Source of the DNA: Azolla caroliniana
Taxonomy: Eukaryota; Polypodiophyta
Direction of reading: 5' to 3'
DNA: 64,000 nt
Assembly: GCA_043228905.1 (NCBI GenBank)
Contig: JBHGNT010000035.1
Coordinates: 223,327-287,326, forward strand
In this document: piece by piece, positions 1 through 10,936 of the stretch
Layout of the letters: every line of letters begins with the position of its first letter
How positions within the stretch are numbered: the first letter of the stretch is position 1
The notes under the pieces: model-generated
What the model saw: the letters and a program-made list of their open reading frames with translations, nothing else
What the model was told of the DNA's origin: nothing
Database searches by the model: none
Position numbers and translations under genes: made by a program

Positions 1-178
1 GCCAGATATGAACATTTTAATTTACCTACTTGCTCTTGTCAACTCCCACCTCAAATTTGCTAATTTCTTCATGTCGCTCGACCTGAGTTTTAAAATCTTG
101 ATTTTTTAATTCCATATCATAGCTAGCGTTGTTAGCTTCAATTCGCATGTTTGAACACAGAAATCCGATATCACACGA
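1..178. repeat. Representative class 1 monomer (178 bp)
   Basis: Landmarks within the monomer: AGATATGAACATTTTAATTT near 4-23, CTTGCTCTTGTC near 29-40, CAAATTTGCTAATTTC near 52-67, TCGCTCGACCTGA at 74-86, TTTTAAAA at 88-95, a six-T run at 102-107, AGCTAGCG at 121-128, TTCAATTCGCATGTTTGAAC at 137-156, and CCGATATCACACGA at the end. GATATC (EcoRV) and, in class 1, GCTAGC (NheI) recur nearly once per monomer. AGCTA and TAGCT at 121-125 and 133-137 form a small dyad with a 7-base loop. Many class 1 copies read GATTTTTAAAATC, a 13-base perfect inverted repeat. AT tracts at 15-22, 53-58, 88-95 and 102-110 could favour bending or nucleosome phasing; this is not demonstrated. Confidence 0.9.
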
Positions 179-356
179 GCCAGATATGAACATTTTAATT
201 TACCTACTTGCTCTTGTCAACTCCCACCTCAAATTTGCTAATTTCTTCATGTCGCTCGACCTGATTTTTAAGATTTTGATTTTTTAATTCCATATCATAG
301 CTAGCGTTGTTAGCTTCAATTCGCATGTTTGAACACAGAAATCCGATATCACACGA

Positions 357-534
357 GCCAGATATGAACATTTTAATTTACCTACTTACTCTTGTCAACT
401 CCTACCTCAAATTTGCTAATTTCTTCATGTCTCTCGACGTGAGTGTCCAAATCTTGATTTTTTAATTCCATATCATAGCAAGCGTTGTTAGCTTCAATTC
501 GCACGTTTGAACACAGAAATCCGATATCACACGA
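357..534. repeat. Representative class 2 monomer (178 bp)
   Basis: The same monomer as class 1 but with linked differences: CTTACTC for CTTGCTC, CCTACCTC for CCCACCTC, TCTCTCGACGTGAGTGTCC for TCGCTCGACCTGATTTTTA, and AGCAAGCG for AGCTAGCG. The last change removes both the NheI site and the AGCTA/TAGCT dyad. Class 2 monomers are interspersed among one to three class 1 monomers through the array. This mixture underlies the 2-, 3- and 4-monomer spacings. Confidence 0.88.
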
Positions 535-2136
535 GCTAGATATGAACATTTTAATTTACCTACTTGCTCTTGTCAACTCCCACCTCAAATTTGCTAATTT
601 CTTCATGTCGCTCGACCTGATTTTTAAAATCTTGATTTTTTAATTCCATATCATAGCTAGCGTTGTTAGCTTCAATTCGCATGTTTGAACACAGAAATCC
701 GATATCACACGAGCCAGATATGAACATTTTAATTTACCTACTTGCTCTTGTCAACTCCCACCTCAAATTTGCTAATTTCTTCATGTCGCTCGACCTGATT
801 TTTAAAATTTTGATTTCTTAATTCCATATCATAGCTAGCGTTGTTAGCTTCGATTCGCATGTTTGAACACAAAAATCCGATATCACACGAGCCAGATATG
901 AACATTTTAATTTACTAACGCGTTGTTCTAAACTCCCGCCTCAAATTTGCTAATTTCTTCATGTCTCTCGACGTGACTGTCCAAATTTTGATTTTTTAAT
1001 TCCATATCATAGCAAGCGTTGTTAGCTTCAATTCGCATGTTTGAACACAGAAATCCGATATCACACGAGCCAGATATGAACATTTTCATTTACCTACTTA
1101 CTCTTGTCAACTCCTACCTCAAATTTGCTAATTTCTTCATGTCTCTCGACGTGAGTGTCCAAATCTTGATTTTTTAATTCCATATCATAGCAAGCGTTGT
1201 TAGCTTCAATTCGCACGTTTGAACACAGAAATCCGATATCACACGAGCTAGATATGAACATTTTATTTTACCTACTTGCTCTTGTCAACTCCCACCTCAA
1301 ATTTGCTAATTTCTTCATGTCGCTCGACCTGATTTTTAAAATCTTGATTTTTTAATTCCATATCATAGCTAGCGTTGTTAGCTTCAATTCGCATGTTTGA
1401 ACACAGAAATCCGATATCACACGAGCTAGATATGAACATTTTAATTTACCTACTTGCTCTTGTCAACTCCCACCTCAAATTTGCTAATTTCTTCATGTCG
1501 CTCGACCTAATTTTTAAAATTTTGATTTTTTAATTCCATATCATAGCTAGCGTTGTTAGCTTCGATTCGCATGTTTGAACACAAAAATCCGATATCACAC
1601 GAGCCAGATATGAACATTTTAATTTACTAACGCGTTGTTCTAAACTCCCGCCTCAAATTTGCTAATTTCTTCATGTCTCTCGACGTGAGTGTCCAAATTT
1701 TGATTTTTTAATTCCATATCATAGCAAGCGTTGTTAGCTTCAATTCGCATGTTTGAACACAGAAATCCGATATCACACGAGCCAGATATGAACATTTTAA
1801 TTTACCTACTTGCTCTTGTCAACTCCCACCTCAAATTTGCTAATTTCTTCATGTCGCTCGACCTGAGTTTTAAAATCTTGATTTTTTAATTCCATATCAT
1901 AGCTAGCGTTGTTAGCTTCAATTCGCATGTTTGAACACAGAAATCCGATATCACACGAGCCAGATATGAACATTTTAATTTACCTACTTGCTCTTGTCAA
2001 CTCCGACCTCAAATTTGCTAATTTCTTCATGTCGCTCGACCTGATTTTTAAAATTTTGATTTTTTAATTCCATATCATAGCTAGCGTTGTTAGCTTCAAT
2101 TCGCATGTTTGAACACAGAAATCCGATATCACACGA

Positions 2137-4094
2137 GCCAGATATGAACATTTTAATTTACCTACTTACTCTTGTCAACTCCTACCTCAAATTTGCTAAT
2201 TTCTTCATGTCTCTCGACGTGAGTGTCCAAATCTTGATTTTTTAATTCCATATCATAGCAAGCGTTGTTAGCTTCAATTCGCACGTTTGAACACAGAAAT
2301 CCGATATCACACGAGCCAGATATGAACATTTTAATTTACTAACGCGTTGTTCTAAACTCCCGCCTCAAATTTGCTAATTTCTTCATGTCTCTCGACGTGA
2401 GTGTCCAAATTTTGATTTTTTAATTCCATATCATAGCAAGCGTTGTTAGCTTCAATTCGCATGTTTGAACACAGAAATCCGATATCACACGAGCCAGATA
2501 TGAACATTTTAATTTACCTACTTGCTCTTGTCAACTCCCACCTCAAATTTGCTAATTTCTTCATGTCGCTCGACCTGAGTTTTAAAATCTTGATTTTTTA
2601 ATTCCATATCATAGCTAGCGTTGTTAGCTTCAATTCGCATGTTTGAACACAGAAATCCGATATCACACGAGCCAGATATGAACATTTTAATTTACCTACT
2701 TGCTCTTGTCAACTCCCACCTCAAATTTGCTAATTTCTTCATGTCGCTCGACCTGATTTTTAAAATTTTGATTTTTTAATTCCATATCATAGCTAGCGTT
2801 GTTAGCTTCGATTCGCACGTTTGAACACAAAAATCCGATATCACACGAGCCAGATATGAACATTTTAATTTACCTACTTACTCTTGTCAACTCTTGGTTC
2901 AAATTTGCTAATTTCTTCATGTCTCTCGACGTGAGTGTCCAAATCTTGATTTTTTAATTCCATATCATAGCAAGCGTTGTTAGCTTCAATTCGCATGTTT
3001 GAACACAAAAATCCGATTTTACACGAGCCAAATATGAACATTTTAATTTACTAACGCGTTGTTCTAAACTCCCTCCTCAAATTTGCTAATTTCTTCATGT
3101 CTCTCGACCTCCGTTTGAAAATCTTGATTTTTTAATTCCATATCATAGCTAGTTTTGTTAGTTTCGATTCGCATGTTTGAACACAAAAATCCGATTTTAC
3201 ACGAGCCAAATATGAACATTTTAATTTACTAACGTGTTGTTCTAAACTCCCTCCTCAAATTTGCTAATTTCTTCATGTCTCTCGACGTGGGTTTCAAAAT
3301 CTTGACTTTTTAATTCCATATCCTAGCAAGCGTTCTTAGCTTCGATTCGCATGTTTGAACACAGAAATCCAATATCACAGGAGCCAGATATGAACATTTT
3401 AATTTACCTACTTGCTCTTGTCAACTCCCGCCTCAATATTGCTAATTTCTTCATGTCTCTCGACGTGAGTGTCCAAATCTTTATTTTTTAATTCCATATC
3501 ATAGCAAGCGTTGTTAGCTTCAATTCGCATGTTTGAACACCGAAATCCGATATCACACGAGCCAGATATGAACATTTTAATTTACCTACTTGCTCTTGTC
3601 AACTCCCACCTCAAATTTGCTGATTTCTTCATGTTGTTCGACCTGATTTTTAAAACCTTGATTTTTTAATTCCATATCATAGCTAGCGTTGTTAGCTTCG
3701 ATTCGCATGTTTGAACACAAAAATCCGATATCACACGAGCCAGATATGAACATTTTAATTTACCTACTTACTCTTGTCAACTCCTGCCTCAAATTTGCTA
3801 ATTTCTTCATGTCTCTCGACGTGAGTGTCCAAATCTTGATTTTTTAATTCCATATCATAGCAAGCGTTGTTAGCTTCAATTCGCATGTTTGAACACCGAA
3901 ATCCGATATCACACGAGCCAGATATGAACATTTTAATTTACCTACTTGCTCTTGTCAACTCCCACCTCAAATTTGCTGATTTCTTCATGTTGTTCGACCT
4001 GATTTTTAAAACCTTGATTTTTTAATTCCATATCATAGCTAGCGTTGTTAGCTTCGATTCGCATGTTTGAACACAAAAATCCGATATCACACGA
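2137..4094. repeat. Eleven-monomer higher-order unit, copy 1 (1958 bp)
   Basis: Eleven monomers repeated directly by 4095-6052. Shared private markers exactly 1958 bp apart include CTCTTGGTTC (2891 and 4849), CTCAATATTGC (about 3430 and 5391) and ACACCGAAATCC (variant C at 3541 and 5499). The unit holds one diverged cassette at 3027-3382. Its last two monomers include a class with TGTTGTTCGACC and AAAACCTTG. Similarity at this offset starts near 2135, which supports a simple tandem duplication. Confidence 0.85.
3027..3382. repeat. Diverged two-monomer cassette, copy 1
   Basis: Two monomers unlike the rest. They start GCCAAATATG and read CTAACGCGTTG or CTAACGTGTTG and CTCCCTCC. The first has GACCTCCGTTTGAAAATC and AGCTAGTTTTGTTAGTTTC. 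The second has GTGGGTTTCAAAATCTTGAC, CCTAGCAAGCGTTCTTAGC and CCAATATCACAGGA. The GATTTTACACGA variant before each replaces GATATC, so the EcoRV site is lost there. Confidence 0.88.
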
Positions 4095-6052
4095 GCCAGA
4101 TATGAACATTTTAATTTACCTACTTACTCTTGTCAACTCCTACCTCAAATTTGCTAATTTCTTCATGTCTCTCGACGTGAGTGTCCAAATCTTGATTTTT
4201 TAATTCCATATCATAGCAAGCGTTGTTAGCTTCAATTCGCACGTTTGAACACAGAAATCCGATATCACACGAGCCAGATATGAACATTTTAATTTACTAA
4301 CGCGTTGTTCTAAACTCCCGCCTCAAATTTGCTAATTTCTTCATGTCTCTCGACGTGAGTGTCCAAATTTTGATTTTTTAATTCCATATCATAGCAAGCG
4401 TTGTTAGCTTCAATTCGCATGTTTGAACACAGAAATCCGATATCACACGAGCCAGATATGAACATTTTAATTTACCTACTTGCTCTTGTCAACTCCCACC
4501 TCAAATTTGCTAATTTCTTCATGTCGCTCGACCTGAGTTTTAAAATCTTGATTTTTTAATTCCATATCATAGCTAGCGTTGTTAGCTTCAATTCGCATGT
4601 TTGAACACAGAAATCCGATATCACACGAGCCAGATATGAACATTTTAATTTACCTACTTGCTCTTGTCAACTCCCACCTCAAATTTGCTAATTTCTTCAT
4701 GTCGCTCGACCTGATTTTTAAAATTTTGATTTTTTAATTCCATATCATAGCTAGCGTTGTTAGCTTCGATTCGCACGTTTGAACACAAAAATCCGATATC
4801 ACACGAGCCAGATATGAACATTTTAATTTACCTACTTACTCTTGTCAACTCTTGGTTCAAATTTGCTAATTTCTTCATGTCTCTCGACGTGAGTGTCCAA
4901 ATCTTGATTTTTTAATTCCATATCATAGCAAGCGTTGTTAGCTTCAATTCGCATGTTTGAACACAAAAATCCGATTTTACACGAGCCAAATATGAACATT
5001 TTAATTTACTAACGCGTTGTTCTAAACTCCCTCCTCAAATTTGCTAATTTCTTCATGTCTCTCGACCTCCGTTTGAAAATCTTGATTTTTTAATTCCATA
5101 TCATAGCTAGTTTTGTTAGTTTCGATTCGCATGTTTGAACACAAAAATCCGATTTTACACGAGCCAAATATGAACATTTTAATTTACTAACGTGTTGTTC
5201 TAAACTCCCTCCTCAAATTTGCTAATTTCTTCATGTCTCTCGACGTGGGTTTCAAAATCTTGACTTTTTAATTCCATATCCTAGCAAGCGTTCTTAGCTT
5301 CGATTCGCATGTTTGAACACAGAAATCCAATATCACAGGAGCCAGATATGAACATTTTAATTTACCTACTTGCTCTTGTCAACTCCCGCCTCAATATTGC
5401 TAATTTCTTCATGTCTCTCGACGTGAGTGTCCAAATCTTTATTTTTTAATTCCATATCATAGCAAGCGTTGTTAGCTTCAATTCGCATGTTTGAACACCG
5501 AAATCCGATATCACACGAGCCAGATATGAACATTTTAATTTACCTACTTGCTCTTGTCAACTCCCACCTCAAATTTGCTGATTTCTTCATGTTGTTCGAC
5601 CTGATTTTTAAAACCTTGATTTTTTAATTCCATATCATAGCTAGCGTTGTTAGCTTCGATTCGCATGTTTGAACACAAAAATCCGATATCACACGAGCCA
5701 GATATGAACATTTTAATTTACCTACTTACTCTTGTCAACTCCTGCCTCAAATTTGCTAATTTCTTCATGTCTCTCGACGTGAGTGTCCAAATCTTGATTT
5801 TTTAATTCCATATCATAGCAAGCGTTGTTAGCTTCAATTCGCATGTTTGAACACCGAAATCCGATATCACACGAGCCAGATATGAACATTTTAATTTACC
5901 TACTTGCTCTTGTCAACTCCCACCTCAAATTTGCTGATTTCTTCATGTTGTTCGACCTGATTTTTAAAACCTTGATTTTTTAATTCCATATCATAGCTAG
6001 CGTTGTTAGCTTCGATTCGCATGTTTGAACACAAAAATCCGATATCACACGA
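4095..6052. repeat. Eleven-monomer higher-order unit, copy 2 (1958 bp)
   Basis: Second copy of the 2137-4094 unit, with the same monomer order and private variants. Similarity at the 1958-bp offset continues only to about 6096. The left part (about 4100-5480) recurs at about 8984-10364, an offset of 4884 bp, which is 28 monomers less the two 50-bp deletions in between. Confidence 0.85.
4985..5340. repeat. Diverged two-monomer cassette, copy 2
   Basis: Same two monomers as at 3027-3382, exactly 1958 bp further on, inside the second 11-monomer unit. Confidence 0.88.
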
Positions 6053-6408
6053 GCCAGATATGAACATTTTAATTTACCTACTTACTCTTGTCAACTCCTG
6101 CCTCAAATTTGCTAATTTCTTCATGTCTCTCGACGTGAGTGTCCAAATCTTGATTTTTTAATTCCATATCATAGCAAGCGTTGTTAGCTTCAATTCGCAT
6201 GTTTGAACACCGAAATCCGATATCACACGAGCCAGATATGAACATTTTAATTTACCTACTTGCTCTTGTCAACTCCCACCTCAAATTTGCTAATTTCTTC
6301 ATGTTGTTCGACCTGATTTTTAAAACCTTGATTTTTTAATTCCATATCATAGCTAGCGTTGTTAGCTTCGATTCGCATGTTTGAACACAAAAATCCGATA
6401 TCACACGA
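6053..6408. repeat. Additional 356-bp dimer
   Basis: Two further monomers repeat the preceding pair: a CTTACTC/CCTGCC class 2 monomer ending ACACCG, then a TGTTGTTCGACC/AAAACC class 1 monomer. ACACCG markers at 5499, 5855 and 6211 are 356 bp apart, so dimers were added locally. The same two monomer types are the second and third monomers of the 1146-bp unit at 51-59 kb. Confidence 0.8.
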
Positions 6409-6536
6409 GCCAGATATGAACATTTTAATTTACCTACTTACTCTTGTCAACTCCTGCCTCAAATTAATTCCATATCATAGCTAGCGTTGATAGCTTCAAT
6501 TCGCATGTTTGAACACAGAAATCCGATATCACACGA
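6409..6536. repeat. Truncated 128-bp monomer
   Basis: Lacks 50 bp: the sequence passes directly from CTGCCTCAAATT to AATTCCATATCATAG (junction at about 6461-6469). The flanks share a 2-base TT at the breakpoint, so microhomology may have helped form it. The monomer then has AGCTAGCGTTGATAGC, with GATAGC for GTTAGC, the same linked marker found in the fourth monomer of the 1146-bp units far to the right. Confidence 0.9.
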
Positions 6537-6714
6537 GCCAGATATGAACATTTTAATTTACCTACTTGCTCTTGTCAACTCCCACCTCAAATTTGCTAAT
6601 TTCTTCATGTCGCTCGACCTGAGTTTTAAAATATTGATTTTTTAATTCCATATCATAGCTAGCGTTGTTAGCTTCGATTCGCATGTTTGAACACAAAAAT
6701 CCGATATCACACGA

Positions 6715-6842
6715 GCCAGATATGAACATTTTAATTTACCTACTTACTCTTGTCAACTCCTGCCTCAAATTAATTCCATATCATAGCAAGCGTTGTTAGC
6801 TTCAATTCGCATGTTTGAACACAGAAATCCGATATCACACGA
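6715..6842. repeat. Truncated 128-bp monomer
   Basis: The same 50-bp deletion (junction at about 6767), here followed by AGCAAGCGTTGTTAGC. It is 306 bp (178 + 128) after the previous short monomer, with a class 1 monomer carrying AAAATATTG between them. That spacing and marker set equal those of monomers 4-6 of the 1146-bp units. Confidence 0.9.
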
Positions 6843-7020
6843 GCCAGATATGAACATTTTAATTTACCTACTTGCTCTTGTCAACTCCCACCTCAAATTT
6901 GCTAATTTCTTCATGTCTCTCGACGTGGGTTTCAAAATCTTGACTTTTTAATTCCATATCCTAGCAAGCGTTCTTAGCTTCGATTCGCATGTTTGAACAC
7001 AGAAATCCAATATCACAGGA
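6843..7020. repeat. Chimeric monomer
   Basis: The left part is ordinary (GCCAGATATG, CTTGCTC, CCCACCTC). The right part matches the second monomer of the diverged cassette (GTGGGTTTCAAAATCTTGAC, CCTAGCAAGCGTTCTTAGC, CCAATATCACAGGA). The switch lies in the shared stretch between about 6890 and 6920. Such a join is expected from an in-register exchange between unlike monomers. Confidence 0.75.
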
Positions 7021-9868
7021 GCCAGATATGAACATTTTAATTTACCTACTTGCTCTTGTCAACTCCCGCCTCAAATTTGCTAATTTCTTCATGTCTCTCG
7101 ACGTGAGTGTCCAAATCTTTATTTTTTAATTCCATATCATAGCAAGCGTTGTTAGCTTCAATTCGCATGTTTGAACACAGAAATCCGATATCACACGAGC
7201 CAGATATGAACATTTTAATTTACCTACTTGCTCTTGTCAACTCTCACCTCAAATTTGCTAATTTCTTCATGTCTCTCGACGTGGGTTTCAAAATCTTGAC
7301 TTTTTATTTCCATATCATAACAAGCGTTGTTAGCTTCAATTCGCATGTTTGAACACAGAAATCCGATATCACACGAGCCAGATATGAACATTTTAATTTA
7401 CCTAGTTGCTCTTGTCAACTCCCACCTCAAATTTGCTAATTTCTTCATGTCGCTCGACCTGATTTTTAAATTCTTGATTTTTTAATTCCATCTCATAGCT
7501 AGCGTTGTTAGCTTTAATTCGCATGTTTGAACACAAAAATCCGATATCACACGAGCCAGATATGAACATTTTAATTTACCTACTTACTCTTGTCAACTCC
7601 TGCCTCAAATTTGCTAATTTCTTCATGTCTCTCGACGTGAGTGTCGAAATCTTGATTTTTTAATTCCATATCATAGCAAGCGTTGTTAGCTTCAATTCGC
7701 ATGTTTGAACACAGAAATCCGATATCACACGAGCCAGATATGAACATTTTAATTTACCTACTTGCTCTTGTCAACTCCCACCTCAAATTTGCTAATTTCT
7801 TCATGTCGCTCGACCTGAGTTTTAAAATCTTGATTTTTTAATTCCATATCATAGCTAGCGTTGTTAGCTTCAATTCGCATGTTTGAACATAGAAATCCGA
7901 TATCACACGAGCCAGATATGAACATTTTAATTTACCTACTTGCTCTTGTCAACTCCCACCTCCAATTTGCTAATTTCTTCATGTCGCTCGACCTGATTTT
8001 TAAAACCTTGATTTTTTAATTCCATATCATAGCTAGCGTTGTTAGCTACGATTCGCAGGTTTGAACACAAAAATCCGATATCACACGAGCCAGATATGAA
8101 CATTTTAATTTACCTACTTACTCTTGTCAACTCCTGCCTCAAATTTGCTAATTTCTTCATGTCTCTCGACTTGAGTGTCCAGATCTTGATTTTTTAATTC
8201 CATATCATAGCAAGCGTTGTTAGCTTCAATTCGCATGTTTGAACACAGAAATACGATATCACACGAGCCAGATATGAACATTTTAATTTACCTACTTGCT
8301 CTTGTCAACTCCCACCTCAAATTTGCTAATTTCTTCATGTCGCTCGACCTGAGATTTAAAATCTTGATTTTTTAATTCCATATCATAGCTAGCGTTGTTA
8401 GCTTCGATTCGCATGTTTGAACACAGAAATCCGATATCACACGAGCTAGATATGAACATTTTAATTTACCTACTTGCTCTTGTCAACTCCCACCTCAAAT
8501 TTGCTAATTTCTTCATGTCGCTGGACCTGATTTTTAAAATCTTGATTTTTTAATTCCATATCATAGCTAGCGTTGTTAGCTTCTATTCGCATGTTTGAAC
8601 ACAGAAATACGATATCACACGAGCCAGATATGAACATTTTAATTTACCTACTTGCTCTTGTCAACTCCCACCTCAAATTTGCTAATTTCTTCATGTCGCT
8701 CGACCTGAGTTTTAAAATCTTGATTTTTTAATTCCATATCATAGCTAGCGTTGTTAGCTTCAATTCGCATGTTTGAACACAGAAATCCGATATCACACGA
8801 GCTAGATATGAACATTTTAATTTACCTACTTGCTCTTGTCAACTCCCACCTCAAATTTGCTAATTTCTTCATGTCGCTGGACCTGATTTTTAAAATTTTG
8901 ATTTTTTAATTCCATATCATAGCTAGCGTTGTTAGCTTCGATTCGCATGTTTGAACACAAAAATCCGATATCACACGAGCCAGATATGAACATTTTAATT
9001 TACCTACTTACTCTTGTCAACTCCTACCTCAAATTTGCTAATTTCTTCATGTCTCTCGACGTGAGTGTCCAAATCTTGATTTTTTAATTCCATATCATAG
9101 CAAGCGTTGTTAGCTTCAATTCGCACGTTTGAACACAGAAATCCGATATCACACGAGCCAGATATGAACATTTTAATTTACTAACGCGTTGTTCTAAACT
9201 CCCGCCTCAAATTTGCTAATTTCTTCATGTCTCTCGACGTGAGTGTCCAAATTTTGATTTTTTAATTCCATATCATAGCAAGCGTTGTTAGCTTCAATTT
9301 GCATGTTTGAACACAGAAATCCGATATCACACGAGCCAGATATGAACATTTTAATTTACCTACTTGCTCTTGTCAACTCCCACCTCAAATTTGCTAATTT
9401 CTTCATGTCGCTCGACCTGAGTTTTAAAATCTTGATTTTTTAATTCCATATCATAGCTAGCGTTGTTAGCTTCAATTCGCATGTTTGAACACAGAAATCC
9501 GATATCACACGAGCCAGATATGAACATTTTAATTTACCTACTTGCTCTTGTCAACTCCCACCTCAAATTTGCTAATTTCTTCATGTCGCTCGACCTGATT
9601 TTTAAAATTTTGATTTTTTAATTCCATATCATAGCTAGCGTTGTTAGCTTCGATTCGCACGTTTGAACACAAAAATCCGATATCACACGAGCCAGATATG
9701 AACATTTTAATTTACCTACTTACTCTTGTCAACTCTTGGTTCAAATTTGCTAATTTCTTCATGTCTCTCGACGTGAGTGTCCAAATCTTGATTTTTTAAT
9801 TCCATATCATAGCAAGCGTTGTTAGCTTCAATTCGCATGTTTGAACACAAAAATCCGATTTTACACGA

Positions 9869-10224
9869 GCCAAATATGAACATTTTAATTTACTAACGCG
9901 TTGTTCTAAACTCCCTCCTCAAATTTGCTAATTTCTTCATGTCTCTCGACCTCCGTTTGAAAATCTTGATTTTTTAATTCCATATCATAGCTAGTTTTGT
10001 TAGTTTCGATTCGCATGTTTGAACACAAAAATCCGATTTTACACGAGCCAAATATGAACATTTTAATTTACTAACGTGTTGTTCTAAACTCCCTCCTCAA
10101 ATTTGCTAATTTCTTCATGTCTCTCGACGTGGGTTTCAAAATCTTGACTTTTTAATTCCATATCCTAGCAAGCGTTCTTAGCTTCGATTCGCATGTTTGA
10201 ACACAGAAATCCAATATCACAGGA
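9869..10224. repeat. Diverged two-monomer cassette, copy 3
   Basis: Same cassette 4884 bp after copy 2, preceded by the same CTCTTGGTTC monomer (9733). The following monomer has CTCAAATTTGC, whereas copies 1 and 2 have CTCAATATTGC there, so copies 1 and 2 share a later change. Confidence 0.88.
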
Positions 10225-10936
10225 GCCAGATATGAACATTTTAATTTACCTACTTGCTCTTGTCAACTCCCGCCTCAAATTTGCTAATTTCTTCATGTCT
10301 CTCGACGTGAGTGTCCAAATCTTTATTTTTTAATTCCATATCATAGCAAGCGTTGTTAGCTTCAATTCGCACGTTTGAACACAGAAATCCGATATCACAC
10401 GAGCTAGATATGAACATTTTAATTTACCTACTTGCTCTTGTCAACTCCCACCTCAAATTTGCTAATTTCTTCATGTCGCTCGACCTGATTTTTAAAATCT
10501 TGATTTTTTAATTCCATATCATAGCTAGCGTTGTTAGCTTCAATTCGCATGTTTGAACACAGAAATCCGATATCACACGAGCCAGATATGAACATTTTAA
10601 TTTACCTACTTGCTCTTGTCAACTCCCACCTCAAATTTGCTAATTTCTTCATGTCGCTCGACCTGATTCTTAAAATTGTGATTTTTTAATTCCATATCAT
10701 AGCTAGCGTTGTTAGCTTCGATTCGCATGTTTGAACACAAAAATCCGATATCACACGAGCCAGATATGAACATTTTAATTTACTAACGCGTTGTTCTAAA
10801 CTCCCGCCTCAAATTTGCTAATTTCTTCATGTCTCTCGACGTGAGTGTCCAAATTTTGATTTTTTAATTCCATATCATAGCAAGCGTTGTTAGCTTCAAT
10901 TCGCATGTTTGAACACAGAAATCCGATATCACACGA

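Larger units (their letters stand above)
1..2136. repeat. Left segment with 712-bp four-monomer rhythm
   Basis: Twelve monomers. The CTAACGCGTTGTTC variant (contains ACGCGT, MluI) has its flanking TTTACTA at 911, 1623 and 2335, exactly 712 bp (four monomers) apart. Between them are class 1 monomers and one class 2 monomer of the CCTACC type. A private change, TTTTCATTTACC for TTTTAATTTACC, occurs near 1084. The first 1.4 kb recurs at 10937-12366. Confidence 0.85.

Noticed and set aside
88-110. Intrinsic terminator or promoter in the TTTTAAAA and T-run region
   Set aside because: The inverted repeat GATTTTTAAAATC is AT-only in its core and recurs in most class 1 monomers without any adjacent gene. 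Nothing supports a transcription signal.
1-178. CENP-B box
   Set aside because: The closest match is CCCGCCTCAAATTTG in some class 2 monomers, which fits only the CCCGNNT half of the reversed box and lacks the CGAA half.
6409-6842. 128-bp monomers as a separate satellite family
   Set aside because: Outside the 50-bp deletion they match the 178-bp CTTACTC/CCTGCC monomer and keep its order and phase, so they are deletion derivatives.
7149-7352. Recurrent open frame of 67 codons (also at 16227, 18007, 27262, 42214, 59620 and 60104, all + strand)
   Set aside because: It is satellite sequence. The frame opens only because these monomers have TTTTTATTTCC (or TTTTTCATTCC) where others have a TAA stop, it begins at TTG, spans just over one monomer, and ends at the TGA in GTTTGA. 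The near-identical copies reflect duplication of the monomer, not coding constraint.
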